A DNA stretch of 43,997 bases from Chloroflexota bacterium (GTDB taxonomy: Bacteria > Chloroflexota > Dormibacteria > CF-121): contig VBHO01000182.1 in NCBI GenBank assembly GCA_005882045.1, positions 1-43,997 on the forward strand, read 5' to 3'. The first letter of the stretch is position 1. The number at the start of each line of letters is the position of its first letter. The translations under genes were made by a program, and so were the position numbers. Shown here piece after piece: positions 9,205 through 20,173 of this stretch. Under the pieces are notes generated by a model. The model saw only the letters and a program-made list of their open reading frames with translations. It ran no database searches and had not been told where the DNA came from.

Positions 9205-9286
9205 GCGGGCGTAGCCGAATTGGTACAGGCGCACGGCTTAGGACCGTGTGGCGTAAGCCATAAGGGTTCGAGTCCCTTCGCCCGCA
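9205..9286 (+). tRNA. tRNA-Leu (anticodon TAG)
   Basis: A class II tRNA of 82 bases. Acceptor stem GCGGGCG (9205-9211) pairs with CGCCCGC (9279-9285), discriminator A9286. Anticodon stem CACGG/CCGTG encloses CTTAGGA with TAG at 9239-9241. A variable arm lies between anticodon and T arms, and the T loop is TTCGAGT. CCA is not encoded. Reads CUA and other CUN codons. Confidence 0.97.
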
Positions 9287-9328
9287 GTCCTGGGCCATTC
9301 GGCCAATGGCGAATCAGGGGCGAACTGG

Positions 9329-9334
9329 TAGCGT
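9329..9334 (+). promoter_or_regulatory. -10 box of a probable leaderless promoter for tig
   Basis: TAGCGT ends 8 bases before the GTG start of trigger factor at 9343. No Shine-Dalgarno is seen. A match by position and TAnnnT form only. Confidence 0.4.
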
Positions 9335-9342
9335 AAATCACC

Positions 9343-10764
9343 GTGGCAGCCGTGAAGGTCGATACCGAGCGCAAGCCTGGTTCGCAGGTCGTCCTCTCGG
9401 TGGAGGTCGACGCCGACCAGGTTTCGCGTTCGATTGACCAGGCGTACAGCCGGCTGGCGCCGCGCGTGCGTATTGCCGGCTTCCGACCAGGCAAGGCGCC
9501 GCGACCGATGGTCGAACGCGAGATCGGCTGGTCGACCCTGCGCCAGGAAGCCCTTGACCTGATCCTTCCGACCGCGTACAACTCGGCGCTCGACGAAGCT
9601 GGGCTGGACCCGATCGATGTGCCCCGCGTCGAGGTGCAGCAGTTCGACCGCGGCCAACCGATGAAGTTCACGGCCACAGTGTCGATCAAGCCAGAAATCA
9701 CGCTGAAGGATTACAACGACATTCGCGTTCCGCGGCCGCAGACCGAGATTGGCGATCACGATGTGGACGAAGCCATCGAGCGGCTGCGCAACCGTTACGC
9801 CGAATTGCATGCGGTCGAGCGGCCGGTGCAGGCCGGTGATTTTCTGACGGTCGACACCCACATCGTCAAATCGGGCGCGGTCCTGATCGGCGAAAGTCAG
9901 ACGGACGCCCAGCTCGAGGTCGACAAGGAACGACTGATTCCCGGCCTGAGTGAGGGTCTCATCGGTCAGGTGCAGGGCGAGACCCGCGATATCCGCCTGA
10001 CGCTTCCCGCGGACTACCCAAAGAAGGATCTCGCCGGATCTGACGTCGTTTTTCGCATCACCGTGAAGTCGATCAAGGAACGCCGACTGCCGCCAGCCGA
10101 TGAGCTCCCGCAACTGATGACGCCGAGCGAGGCCGCGCCGGGCACGCCCGCACGGCAAACCCTCGAGGAGCTTCGGCACGACATCCGCGAAGAACTGCAG
10201 GATGCCGCCAGCCGGGGCGACGAGCAGCGGTTCGAGAACGATGTCCTCAAGGCCCTCGAAGAGCGGATGGAAGTCGAGGTTCCCGAGGCGCTGATCGAGC
10301 GCGAAGTCAACCGGCGCGTGCGCGAGCTGGAGGGCCGGCTCGAGGAGCAAGGCCTCAAGATGGACCGCTATCTGCAGTACACCAACACCTCGCTCGACGT
10401 CCTCCAAGCGGAGCAGCGTCCCCAGGCGGTGCAGAAGGTCCGGCTCGAGCTCGCGCTCGAAACCGTGGCCGAGCGCGAGGGCCTGACGGTTTCCGACGCG
10501 GAGGTGGAAGAGGCGGTGACCAACGCGCTGGCTGAGGAGGATCACGCCGGGCACCGACACGGTGATCTCCGTACCGCCGACCCGGTGCGGGCCTACTTTC
10601 GGCACCAGCTTTTGATGCGAAAGACCATTGACTTTTTAAGTGCGGTAGCGTCGCCAGAATCTTCGGATACAATGGAGCCGCCTCCAGCCGCGAAGGAGCT
10701 CGAAGGCGCGGGGAAGTCGGCGTCGCGCGGGGAGCAAAAGCCCAAAGGGAAGAAGCAACGCTGA
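9343..10764 (+). CDS. tig: trigger factor, ribosome-bound chaperone
   Basis: Trigger factor of 473 residues, slightly longer than the usual 430-450 because of a charged, Lys-rich C-terminal tail. The N-terminal ribosome-binding domain carries the signature GFRPGKAPR. The middle FKBP-like domain runs from about VQAGDFLTVDTHIV to ITVKSIKERRLP, and the rest is the helical substrate-cradling domain with EVPEALIEREVNRRV. It meets nascent chains at the exit tunnel and has prolyl isomerase fold. The GTG start follows a TAGCGT box. It heads the conserved tig-clpP-clpX set with lon downstream, all quality-control genes. Confidence 0.95.
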   Translation: MAAVKVDTERKPGSQVVLSVEVDADQVSRSIDQAYSRLAPRVRIAGFRPGKAPRPMVEREIGWSTLRQEALDLILPTAYNSALDEAGLDPIDVPRVEVQQFDRGQPMKFTATVSIKPEITLKDYNDIRVPRPQTEIGDHDVDEAIERLRNRYAELHAVERPVQAGDFLTVDTHIVKSGAVLIGESQTDAQLEVDKERLIPGLSEGLIGQVQGETRDIRLTLPADYPKKDLAGSDVVFRITVKSIKERRLPPADELPQLMTPSEAAPGTPARQTLEELRHDIREELQDAASRGDEQRFENDVLKALEERMEVEVPEALIEREVNRRVRELEGRLEEQGLKMDRYLQYTNTSLDVLQAEQRPQAVQKVRLELALETVAEREGLTVSDAEVEEAVTNALAEEDHAGHRHGDLRTADPVRAYFRHQLLMRKTIDFLSAVASPESSDTMEPPPAAKELEGAGKSASRGEQKPKGKKQR

Positions 10765-10821
10765 TCGAACTGCGTATTCAAAAGTGAGTATGCAGGCGAC
10801 TGGATTGTAAGAGTTGGACCC

Positions 10822-10827
10822 TATAAT
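10822..10827 (+). promoter_or_regulatory. perfect -10 box upstream of clpP
   Basis: TATAAT lies 20 bases before the clpP ATG in the 82-base gap after tig. Transcription would start near 10834, leaving a very short leader holding the AGGAGAG ribosome site. No good -35 at 16-18 bases, so an alternative or -35-independent promoter is possible. Confidence 0.4.
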
Positions 10828-10846
10828 GGCGACAGGAGAGCCTCGC

Positions 10847-11577
10847 ATGAATTTCGAACGGCTCAGCCGGCGTCCCGAAGCCCTGATTCCCATGGTCATC
10901 GAGACCACCAACCGCGGGGAGCGAGCCTTCGACATCTACTCTCGGCTGCTCAAGGACCGCATCATCTTCATCGGCACGCCGATCGACGACCAGGTGGCCA
11001 ACGTCGTCATGGCGCAGCTGCTGTTCCTCGCCTCAGAGGACCCCGACAAGGACATCAACATTTACATCAACAGCCCCGGCGGCGTCGTCACCGCGGGCCT
11101 GGCGATTTACGACACCATGCGCTATGTCAGCCCGCGCGTCTCGACCGTCTGCATGGGGCTGGCCGCCAGCATGGCCACCGTCCTGCTCGCGGGCGGGACC
11201 AAGGGCATGCGCTTCGCGCTGCCCAACACCCGCATCCTCATCCATCAGCCGTCGGGCGGCTTCCAGGGCCAGGCGAGCGACATCCAGATCCACGCGCAGG
11301 AGATCCTGCGCATCCGCAAAACGCTCAATGACATCCTGTCGTCGCACACCGGCCAGCCGATCGAGAAGATCGAGCGCGACACGGAGCGCGACTTCTTCAT
11401 GAGCGCCGACGAAGCCAAGACCTACGGCATCATCGACGACATCATCGTGAGCACCGCGCGCGACGTCGACGGCGCCGTGGCCAAGGACGGCCGCCTCGAG
11501 CTGAGCACCGCCGGCAGCAGCCGGCCGGAGCCGCGTCTCCAGCCCGAACCCGAACGAGAAGGACCCAAGACATCCCG

Positions 11578-11581
<4 letters not shown>
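10847..11581 (+). CDS. clpP: ATP-dependent Clp protease proteolytic subunit
   Basis: ClpP of 244 residues. It has the catalytic Ser108 in [11 protein letters not shown], His133 in ILIHQPSGG, and the Asp of [20 protein letters not shown], the loop that lines the chamber, is intact. The ATG at 10847 is set by an AGGAG ribosome site at 10834-10838; a TTG at 10814 in the same frame lacks one. The C-terminal 30 residues are a Pro/Glu/Arg-rich tail not found in most ClpPs, which average about 200 residues. It forms the 14-mer that degrades proteins fed by ClpX, whose ATG overlaps the clpP stop (ATGA). Confidence 0.95.
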
Positions 11582-12849
<1,268 letters not shown>

Positions 12850-12859
12850 GGACCAGCGT

Positions 12860-15295
12860 TTGTCCGAGGTGACCGGCGGGCCGGCCACCCTCCAACTGCC
12901 CCTCCTTCCCCTTAAGAACGTCGTCCTCTTCCCCCACATGATCGTGCCTCTCTACGTGGGGCGGGAGCGCTCGATCGACGCGCTCGAGGATGCGATGACC
13001 CGCGGCAAGCAGGTCTTTCTCTGCACCCAGCGGCGGGCCGACTGCGAGGACCCGAAGGAAGCCGACCTCTACCGGGTCGGGGTCCTGGGCGACGTCGTGC
13101 AAATGCTCAAGCTGCCCGACAGCACGATCAAAGTGCTGGTCGAGGGCTCATCGCGGGCCGTCATCGAACGCTTCATCCAGGTCGAGCCGCACCTGCGGGT
13201 CGAGGTGTCCCTGCTCGAGGAGGATGTCGAGGCGTCGCCGGAACTCGAGGCCCTGATGCGAGGCGTCGTCGATCTCTTCGATCGCTACGTCGAGCTCGAC
13301 AAGAAGGTTCCGCCGGAGGTCAACCTCACGGTCCGGGGCGTCGAGGATGCCGGCCGCCTGGCGGACATCGTCGCCTCCAACCTGGGCATCGCGGTGACCG
13401 ATAAGCAGGACGTACTGGAGACCTTCCAGATGCAGGCCAGGCTGGAGAAGCTCTCCAGCGTGCTGCAGCGCGAGATCGAAATCCTGGACATGGACCGGAC
13501 CATCCGCCAGCGCGTGCGGCAGCAGATCGACCGGCGGCAGAAAGAGTTCTACCTCAAGGAGCAGATGCGCGTCATCCAGGAAGAGCTGGGTGGGGAAGAG
13601 ACGCACCTCAGCGAGCTCGACGAGCTGCGCGAGAAGCTACGGGCCCTCGACCTCGCGGAGGCGGTCGAGGAACGCCTGCTGAAAGATGTCGAGCGGCTCG
13701 AGCGCATGCCACCCGGTTCGCCCGAGATCTCCGTGCTGCACAACTACCTCGACCTGGTCGTCTCCCTGCCGTGGCAGGAGTCGAGTGACGACATCACCGA
13801 CCTGCGCGCCGCCGAGAAGGTTCTCGACGAGGATCATCACGGCCTGCGAAAGATCAAGGAACGCATCCTCGAGTTCCTGGCGGTGCGGCAACTGACGAAG
13901 TCGCCCAAGGGGCCGATCCTATGCTTCATCGGGCCGCCGGGCGTGGGCAAGACCAGCCTCGGCCGCTCGATCGCGCGGGCGCTTAACCGCAAGTTCGTGC
14001 GCGTCTCGCTGGGCGGCGTGGGTGACGAGGCCGAGATCCGCGGTCACCGCCGAACCTATGTGGGCTCGATGCCGGGACGGATCATCAAGGGACTGCGCGA
14101 GGCGGGTACCCGTAACCCGGTGTTCTTGCTCGACGAGATCGACAAGATGTCATCGGATTTCCGTGGCGACCCGGCCTCGGCGATGCTCGAGGTCCTCGAC
14201 CCGGAACAGAACAAGCACTTTTCCGATCACTTCCTGGAGATTCCTTTCGATCTTTCGGAGGTCCTGTTCATTACCACCGCCAACGTCTTCTACTCGATTC
14301 CGCGCCCGCTCCTGGATCGCATGGAGGTGATCAACCTGCCCGGCTACACCGCCGAGGAAAAGATGGTGATCGCCCGCGAGTTCCTGGTGCCCAAGCAACT
14401 GCAGGACCATGGCCTGACCAGCCAGCACATCGAGATCACCAAGCCCGCGCTGGCCACGATCATTAGCCGCTATACGAGCGAGGCCGGTGTTCGCAACCTG
14501 GAACGATCAATTGCCAGTGTCTGCCGCAAGGTCGCCCGCGACGTCGTCAAAGGCAAGACGCGGAAGATGACGGTTCCGCCCAACCGGCTGGACGATCTCC
14601 TGGGTCCGCCGCGCTACAAACCCGACGAAGGCCACAAGGAGCCGTTGATCGGGGTGGCCAACGGGCTCGCCTGGACCGAGGTCGGCGGGGTGCTGCTCAC
14701 CATCGAGGTGATCACCATGCCCGGGAAGGGCAACCTGAACCTGACCGGGCAGATGGGTGACGTGATGCAGGAATCGGCTCGCGCCGCACTGTCCTATGCG
14801 CGATCGAATGCCGAGGCGCTGGGCATTCCGGTCGATTTCCGCGACAAGCTCGACCTGCATATCCACATCCCGAAGGGCGCCATCCCCAAAGACGGGCCCT
14901 CGGCCGGGATCTCGATGGCGCTCGCCATCATATCGGCGCTGGCCCAGCGGCCGATCCGCTCCGACGTTGCGCTGACAGGCGAGATCACCCTGCGCGGGCG
15001 CATCCTACCGATCGGTGGGCTCAAGGAGAAAGTTCTCGCCGCTCACCGGATCGGCATCCACACCATCCTCCTACCGGAGGACAACCAGCCCGACGTCGCC
15101 GATATCCCCGCCGACATTCGCAAACGGCTGACCTTCAAATTCGTCAAGACCATGGACGAGGTGATCGCGCTGGCGCTGCTACCGCGATCCGACGCCATCC
15201 TGTTGCCCGCGATCGCCGAGCCGGCCGCGGTCGACGAAGTGGCGGCGGCCAATGCCGAGGATCCTATGCAGCCGTCGAGCCAGCCCTCGCTCTAA
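12860..15295 (+). CDS. lon: Lon protease, ATP-dependent
   Basis: LonA-type protease of 811 residues. It has an N-terminal substrate-binding domain beginning [21 protein letters not shown], a central coiled region, AAA+ with Walker A GPPGVGKT (358-365) and Walker B FLLDEID, and a C-terminal protease domain with the Ser681-Lys724 dyad ([16 protein letters not shown]). It degrades misfolded and regulatory proteins in the cytoplasm. TTG 12860 is favoured by an AGGG about eight bases upstream; GTG 12869 is the alternative. Ten bases separate it from clpX, so all three protease genes are probably one transcript. A large hairpin follows the stop. Confidence 0.96.
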   Translation: MSEVTGGPATLQLPLLPLKNVVLFPHMIVPLYVGRERSIDALEDAMTRGKQVFLCTQRRADCEDPKEADLYRVGVLGDVVQMLKLPDSTIKVLVEGSSRAVIERFIQVEPHLRVEVSLLEEDVEASPELEALMRGVVDLFDRYVELDKKVPPEVNLTVRGVEDAGRLADIVASNLGIAVTDKQDVLETFQMQARLEKLSSVLQREIEILDMDRTIRQRVRQQIDRRQKEFYLKEQMRVIQEELGGEETHLSELDELREKLRALDLAEAVEERLLKDVERLERMPPGSPEISVLHNYLDLVVSLPWQESSDDITDLRAAEKVLDEDHHGLRKIKERILEFLAVRQLTKSPKGPILCFIGPPGVGKTSLGRSIARALNRKFVRVSLGGVGDEAEIRGHRRTYVGSMPGRIIKGLREAGTRNPVFLLDEIDKMSSDFRGDPASAMLEVLDPEQNKHFSDHFLEIPFDLSEVLFITTANVFYSIPRPLLDRMEVINLPGYTAEEKMVIAREFLVPKQLQDHGLTSQHIEITKPALATIISRYTSEAGVRNLERSIASVCRKVARDVVKGKTRKMTVPPNRLDDLLGPPRYKPDEGHKEPLIGVANGLAWTEVGGVLLTIEVITMPGKGNLNLTGQMGDVMQESARAALSYARSNAEALGIPVDFRDKLDLHIHIPKGAIPKDGPSAGISMALAIISALAQRPIRSDVALTGEITLRGRILPIGGLKEKVLAAHRIGIHTILLPEDNQPDVADIPADIRKRLTFKFVKTMDEVIALALLPRSDAILLPAIAEPAAVDEVAAANAEDPMQPSSQPSL

Positions 15296-15300
15296 CTAAA

Positions 15301-15427
15301 GCGCACACTTGCGGCTCGAGCGGCTCGCGGCGCACTCGGACGTAAGACGAGTGTCCTCGTTTGCTCGCACGAGCCGCCTCAGCCGCGTGTGCTAATACGC
15401 GCGAAAGCGCGGCGGCCTGAAGGCCGC
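15301..15427 (+). other. large intergenic hairpin pair between lon and valS
   Basis: Bases 15301-15392 form a long rod: outer arms pair GCACAC with GTGTGC, then GCGGCT with AGCCGC and GCGGCTCG with CGAGCCGC with small internal loops. An inner hairpin CACTCG/CGAGTG closes the tip. Two small hairpins follow: GCGC-GAAA-GCGC at 15399-15410 and GCGGCC-TGAA-GGCCGC around 15412-15427. There is no U-tract, so it is not a classical intrinsic terminator. It may be a processing or 3'-end stability element of the protease transcript, an RNA leader of valS, or a mobile palindrome. Confidence 0.55.
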
Positions 15428-15443
15428 TAAGCCCGTAAACTAG

Positions 15444-18056
15444 GTGGCCACGATGGAGACGCGTTATGACCCCAAGATCGTCGAGCAGCGCTGGTATGAC
15501 ACCTGGGACGAGCGCGGCTACTTCAAGCCACGCGAGAGCCTGACCGGCAAAACCTTCACGATCTCGATGCCGCCGCCGAACATCACCGGCGAGCTGCACA
15601 TGGGGCACGCCATGTACACGCTGCAGGACGTCTTGATCCGCTGGCATCGCATGCTCGGCGATGCGGCGCTCTGGGTGCCGGGGACCGATCATGCCGCGAT
15701 CGCCACCCAGAACGTGCTGGAGAAACAGCTCGCCAAGAAGGGCACGTCGAAAGAGCAGATCGGGCGCGCCGCATGGGACAAGCTCGTCCAGGAGTGGTAC
15801 GACACCACCGGCCACACCATCCTGCAGCAGATGCGGCGACTCGGCTTCTCGGCGGACTGGACGCGCATCCACTTCACCATGGATCCAACCTACGTCGAGG
15901 CGATCCGCTACGTTTTCGTGCGGCTCTGGAAAGAGGGGCTCATCTATCGCGGGCCGCGGATCGTCAACTGGTGTCCACATGACCAGAGCGCGATCTCGGA
16001 CCTCGAGGTCGAGTACGAAGAGACGGACGGTCACCTCTATTACCTCGACTACCCGGTCGACGGCGGCGGAGTGATCTCGGTCGCGACGGCGCGCCCGGAG
16101 ACGATGGTGGGGGACACGGCGGTCGCCGTCCATCCCGATGACTGGCGCTACAAGGACATGATCGGGAAGTCGGTGACGCTGCCGATCGTGCACCGACGCG
16201 TGCCGATCGTCGCCGACGAAGCGGTGGACCAGGAGTTCGGCACCGGCGCCGTCAAGGTGACGCCCGGGCACGACGTCACCGATTACGAGATCGGCGAGCG
16301 CCATCACCTCGAGGTCCGCACCATCCTGCACCTCGACGGTCGGATGAATATCCCGGAGGTCCCCGAGCTGGATGGCTTGCCGGTGCCCAAGGCGCGCGAA
16401 CGCATCGTGGAAATGCTGCGGGCGGAAGGCGCGCTGCAGAAAATCGAGCCCTACCGCCACTCCGTCGGTCACTGCGACCGGTGTGGTGCCGTCATCGAGC
16501 CGCTCGTCTCCGCCCAATGGTGGGTCAAGATGAAACCACTGGCAGGGGCGGCGATCGCCGTGGCGGAGACCGGTGACCTCCGCTTCCATCCCGAGCGTTG
16601 GCGCGAGCAGTACCTGCGCTGGATGCACAACATCCGCGACTGGAACATCTCACGCCAGCTCTGGTTGGGCCATCGCATCCCGGTCTGGACCTGCGCCAAC
16701 GGTCACGCCATCGCCTATCTGAAGGACCCGAAGGAATGCGAGCAGTGCGGCGACCGGCATCTCACCCAGGACCCCGACGTGCTCGACACCTGGTTCTCGT
16801 CATCGCTGTGGCCGTTCGTCACCCTGGGTTGGCCCGATGACACCGAGGACCTGCGCCGCTTCTATCCCACCCAGGTGCTGGATTCGGGTCGGGACATCCT
16901 CTATCTCTGGATCGCCCGGATGGTGTTCATGAGCCTGCATTTCCTGAACGTGGTGCCGTTCTCGGACGTGCTGATTCACACCAACGTGCTGGCCTCGGAT
17001 GGCCGGCGCATGAGCAAGTCGCTCGGGACGGGGGTCGATCCGCTCGATCTCATCGACCGGTACGGCGCCGACGCCACCCGCGCCTGGGCTGCCTATTTCG
17101 GAACCAGCGGGCAGGACCTCCGTTTTTCAAAAGAGAAGATCAAGGCCTACCAGCTGTTCGCCAACAAGCTGTGGAATGCCACGCGCCTGCTGGTCGCGAA
17201 GCTCCCCGAGGATGCGGCGCCCTTGCCGATCGACGAGGCGGAACTCGAGCCGGCCGACACCTGGATCCTGGGGCGATTGAGTGCGGTGACGCGGCTGGTC
17301 ACGTCGTCCTTCGAGCGCCTCGAGTTTGGTCCGGCCATCGACGGCCTCTACGACTTTGCCTGGAAAGAGGTGGCCGACGACTACCTCGAACTGATCAAGC
17401 CACGGCTACAGGCCGGCGATACGTCCACCGCAACCGCGCTGTCGGTCGCGATCCACGTGCTGGAGACGATCCTCCGTCTGCTGCATCCGATCATGCCGTT
17501 CGTTACCGAGGAGCTGTGGCAGCGGCTGCCACATGAAGGCGAGACCATCATGTATGCGCCCTGGCCGCTGGCCGACGAGACGATCGAAGACCCCAAGCTG
17601 ATGGACGAGATGGCCCACCTGCTGGAGGTGGTGCGGGCGGTACGCAACCTCCGCCACACCGCCGATCCGCGCGTCCGCCGCCAGCCGGCCGAGATCAGCT
17701 CGCCCCGACCGTTGCTGACCGAGCCGATCGGCCGGCGTTACCTGGCTACCCTGGCCCAGCTCGAGCTCAATGGCAAGCTCGTCGAGGGTACACCCCAGGC
17801 GGTGGTCGTGGTCGGCCCGACCACGGTGCGCCTGGGCCTGCCGGCAGACGGCGGCTCGGAGGCCCAGCGACTCCGTGGCGAACTGCTGAAGAAGCAGAAC
17901 GAGATCGTGTTCCTCGAGGGCAAGTTGAATAACCCGGACTTCACCGGCAAGGCGCCACACACGGTGGTGGAGCGGGAGCGGGCCCGCCTGCTGCAGGCCC
18001 AGCAGGCGGCGGAACGGCTACGGGGCCTTTTGGGCGAAACGCCCGAATTAGGGTAA
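15444..18056 (+). CDS. valS: valyl-tRNA synthetase
   Basis: Class I synthetase of 870 residues that charges tRNA-Val. It has the HIGH-type motif HMGH (52-55) within PPPNITGELHMGHAM and RMSKS (522-526) before the anticodon-binding domain. The CP1 editing domain lies between them (VATARPETMVGDTAVAVHP). The tail is a coiled coil (LRGELLKKQNEIVFLEGKL), typical of bacterial ValRS. Start is GTG 15444 or ATG 15453; a TAAACT box ends just upstream. There is no T-box sequence in the leader, only the hairpins described above. Confidence 0.96.
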   Translation: MATMETRYDPKIVEQRWYDTWDERGYFKPRESLTGKTFTISMPPPNITGELHMGHAMYTLQDVLIRWHRMLGDAALWVPGTDHAAIATQNVLEKQLAKKGTSKEQIGRAAWDKLVQEWYDTTGHTILQQMRRLGFSADWTRIHFTMDPTYVEAIRYVFVRLWKEGLIYRGPRIVNWCPHDQSAISDLEVEYEETDGHLYYLDYPVDGGGVISVATARPETMVGDTAVAVHPDDWRYKDMIGKSVTLPIVHRRVPIVADEAVDQEFGTGAVKVTPGHDVTDYEIGERHHLEVRTILHLDGRMNIPEVPELDGLPVPKARERIVEMLRAEGALQKIEPYRHSVGHCDRCGAVIEPLVSAQWWVKMKPLAGAAIAVAETGDLRFHPERWREQYLRWMHNIRDWNISRQLWLGHRIPVWTCANGHAIAYLKDPKECEQCGDRHLTQDPDVLDTWFSSSLWPFVTLGWPDDTEDLRRFYPTQVLDSGRDILYLWIARMVFMSLHFLNVVPFSDVLIHTNVLASDGRRMSKSLGTGVDPLDLIDRYGADATRAWAAYFGTSGQDLRFSKEKIKAYQLFANKLWNATRLLVAKLPEDAAPLPIDEAELEPADTWILGRLSAVTRLVTSSFERLEFGPAIDGLYDFAWKEVADDYLELIKPRLQAGDTSTATALSVAIHVLETILRLLHPIMPFVTEELWQRLPHEGETIMYAPWPLADETIEDPKLMDEMAHLLEVVRAVRNLRHTADPRVRRQPAEISSPRPLLTEPIGRRYLATLAQLELNGKLVEGTPQAVVVVGPTTVRLGLPADGGSEAQRLRGELLKKQNEIVFLEGKLNNPDFTGKAPHTVVERERARLLQAQQAAERLRGLLGETPELG

Positions 18057-18095
18057 GGTAGCGGAGTCAAATTCCGTGACTGCTGAGGAGGCGCA

Positions 18096-18566
18096 TTGCC
18101 CAACCTATCGTCGTTAAAACCGCTGCTGTTCATCGTGATCTTCTACCTGCTGGTCTTCTGGCTCAGCCTTTCTTACTGGGCGTTCCGGGATGCCCGGGAG
18201 CGCTCGAACAGCGTGGTCTTTCACGTCTTCGCCACCGGCCTGTCGCTCGTGCTGCCCATCTTCGGGCTGTTCATCTACATGATCATCCGGCCGCCGCTGA
18301 CGATGGCGGAACGCCGGGCGCTCGAGCTGGAGACGCAAGCGCTCTCGGAGCCGGGCGGTCCCGCGCGCGAGCTGCGCCCCTGCCCCAGCTGTGGCGAGCC
18401 GATCGATTCGCAGTACGTGCTGTGCCCGCACTGCAAGACGCAGTTCAGTAAACTCTGCCCGCGGTGCAACAAGCAGCTCAAACTCGGATGGAGCGTGTGC
18501 CCCTATTGCGCCGAAGAGGTCCCGCTCCAGGGATCGGTCTCAGCAACGCCGCGCATCGCGCGATAG
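18096..18566 (+). CDS. membrane protein with double zinc ribbon
   Basis: Protein of 156 residues. Two membrane segments come first (LLFIVIFYLLVFWLSLSYWAF and VFATGLSLVLPIFGLFIYMII), with an FRDARERSNS loop between them. The cytosolic tail holds three CxxC pairs plus a CPYC-type one (CPSCGEP, CPHCK, CPRCNK, CPYCAEE), which form a double zinc ribbon. TTG 18096 is supported by a strong GAGGAGG site at 18084-18090. Such modules often act as scaffold or nucleic-acid-binding tails, but I cannot assign a role. Neighbours give no clue beyond being downstream of valS. Confidence 0.75.
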   Translation: MPNLSSLKPLLFIVIFYLLVFWLSLSYWAFRDARERSNSVVFHVFATGLSLVLPIFGLFIYMIIRPPLTMAERRALELETQALSEPGGPARELRPCPSCGEPIDSQYVLCPHCKTQFSKLCPRCNKQLKLGWSVCPYCAEEVPLQGSVSATPRIAR

Positions 18567-18610
18567 CGTCGCTCGTCGTGCGGGCCCGCTGACCTGCTAA
18601 CACAGTAGAC

Positions 18611-20173
18611 ATGCCGTTAGCACTGCAGGCGCTGCTCCCGTTCAGCGCGCTGCTGGGCGCCGCCGCGATCGTGCGACGGCGACCTCGCCGCCGGGGCAAC
18701 GGTTGGATTGCGGCCGGCGCCACCGGGCTCGCCGCGGTCATCGCCCTGGTGGAGCTGCTTCGCCTTTCTCCCGGCGAGCACGTCGACGTTCCCTACCTGA
18801 CCACCTTTCCTTACGCCGATCTCGCGATCCGCCTCGATGGGCTCTCGCTCGCCTTCGCCACGATCACACTGATCACGTCGGCCCTGCTGATGCTCGCGAG
18901 GCAGCGGGTGCGCGGCGACCGCCGGGACCCGTGGGCCGCCTGGTTGCTCACGAGCGCGGCAACCTGCGCCGTGATCTTCGCCGACGACCTCCTTCTGGTC
19001 TACATCGCGCTCCAGCTCCTGACGCTGGCATGGAGCGGCGCGCTCGATGAAGCGTCGCCGCGCCGGCGAGGCCTTCGCCTGGTAGTCCAGGTCGCCGACA
19101 TCGGCCTGCTGCTGGCGGCGGCGAGCGCGATCCAATCGGTGGGAACGAGCGCCTTCTCCGGCGTGCCCTCCGACACCTTCGGGCTGGCGCCGTTTGTGCT
19201 CGTCCTGCTGCCGGTCATGGTCCGGATCGGCGCGCTCACCCACATTTGGGGAGGGCCGAAGGCGGCGGTGTCGTTCGAGCCCGCAATCGCGTGGATTGCC
19301 CCCGCCGGATACCTCCTGCTGCGCTTACTGGCGCTGATGGGCGGGCGACTCCCGGACCGGCCGACCGCGGTTTCGCTGTTCGCCGTGGGCGTGCTCGGCG
19401 CGCTGGTCTTCGTGGGTATGGCGCTCTTCGAGCAGGCCGGACCGCGGGTCGCGGGACTGCTGCTGGCGGCGCAGGCCAGCCTCGCGATCGCGCTCTCGAC
19501 CGGGGACCAACCGTTATTGACGGTAGCCAGCACCTGGTTCTGGCTCCTGCTGGTCCCGCTCGCCGGCCTGGCCGGCATTCACCGCCGCGATGGATCGCCG
19601 CCTGAAGCCCTCACCCTTTTGGGGCTCGCGATGGTTCCCGGGAGCGTCGCCTTCGTGGGACTGTGGCTCGCCGGTTTGGCGCTGAACGCTCGCGGACTGC
19701 TGCTCGCGATGATTCCGGTCGGCCTGGTCGTGGTGCTGGCGGTGATCGCGGCCCTCCGTCACGTGACCGTACGGCGACCCAGCCAGCTCGACGTCGCGAC
19801 CGCCTGGGCGGGGGTGCTCCTGCTGGTCGCCGCCTTTCCCATCATCGCGATCGGCACGCTGGTCGTGCCCGCCGCGGCGACCGTCCGCCTGGTTCCCCGG
19901 GGGATGATCTCGGTCAGCCTCTTCGGGCTCGCCACCGATTTTGGGGCGTGGCCCGCGCTCGCGGTGTCGGTGGTGGTCGGCATCATGGTCGGCCTCGCGG
20001 GCTGGCGCCTCCATGGGCGCCTCCCGTTGCGCGCGCGGGGCGCCGACGGGGGTCTGCGATTTCCATCACTGGTGCCGGTGCGGCCCGGGCGGCCCACATT
20101 GCCGGCCTGGAGTCAATTTGTGCTCTGGGGGGCGTTCGCCGCCGTCGTGGGCGCGGTCGCGGTTCGGCCATGA
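18611..20173 (+). CDS. divergent antiporter-like membrane subunit (NuoL/M/N, MrpA/D superfamily)
   Basis: Polytopic protein of 520 residues with about 13-14 membrane segments. Residues about 75-140 resemble the start of the proton-antiporter fold of NuoL/M/N: AIRLDGLSLAFATI, then WAAWLLTSAATCAVIFADDL followed by LLLVYIALQLLTLAWSG. The later THIWGGPKAAVSFEPAIAWI parallels the conserved Lys-containing TM7/loop (usually HxWLPDA...P). The key acidic residue of TM5 (Glu in the usual WELL) is Gln135 here, so proton translocation by the usual route is doubtful. No other complex I or Mrp subunits are nearby. It overlaps the next membrane gene by four bases (ATGA), so the two probably act together. 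Confidence 0.6.
   Translation: MPLALQALLPFSALLGAAAIVRRRPRRRGNGWIAAGATGLAAVIALVELLRLSPGEHVDVPYLTTFPYADLAIRLDGLSLAFATITLITSALLMLARQRVRGDRRDPWAAWLLTSAATCAVIFADDLLLVYIALQLLTLAWSGALDEASPRRRGLRLVVQVADIGLLLAAASAIQSVGTSAFSGVPSDTFGLAPFVLVLLPVMVRIGALTHIWGGPKAAVSFEPAIAWIAPAGYLLLRLLALMGGRLPDRPTAVSLFAVGVLGALVFVGMALFEQAGPRVAGLLLAAQASLAIALSTGDQPLLTVASTWFWLLLVPLAGLAGIHRRDGSPPEALTLLGLAMVPGSVAFVGLWLAGLALNARGLLLAMIPVGLVVVLAVIAALRHVTVRRPSQLDVATAWAGVLLLVAAFPIIAIGTLVVPAAATVRLVPRGMISVSLFGLATDFGAWPALAVSVVVGIMVGLAGWRLHGRLPLRARGADGGLRFPSLVPVRPGRPTLPAWSQFVLWGAFAAVVGAVAVRP

Noticed and set aside
15301-15443. T-box riboswitch upstream of valS
   Set aside because: The conserved T-box core sequence and specifier loop are not present; only palindromes are seen.
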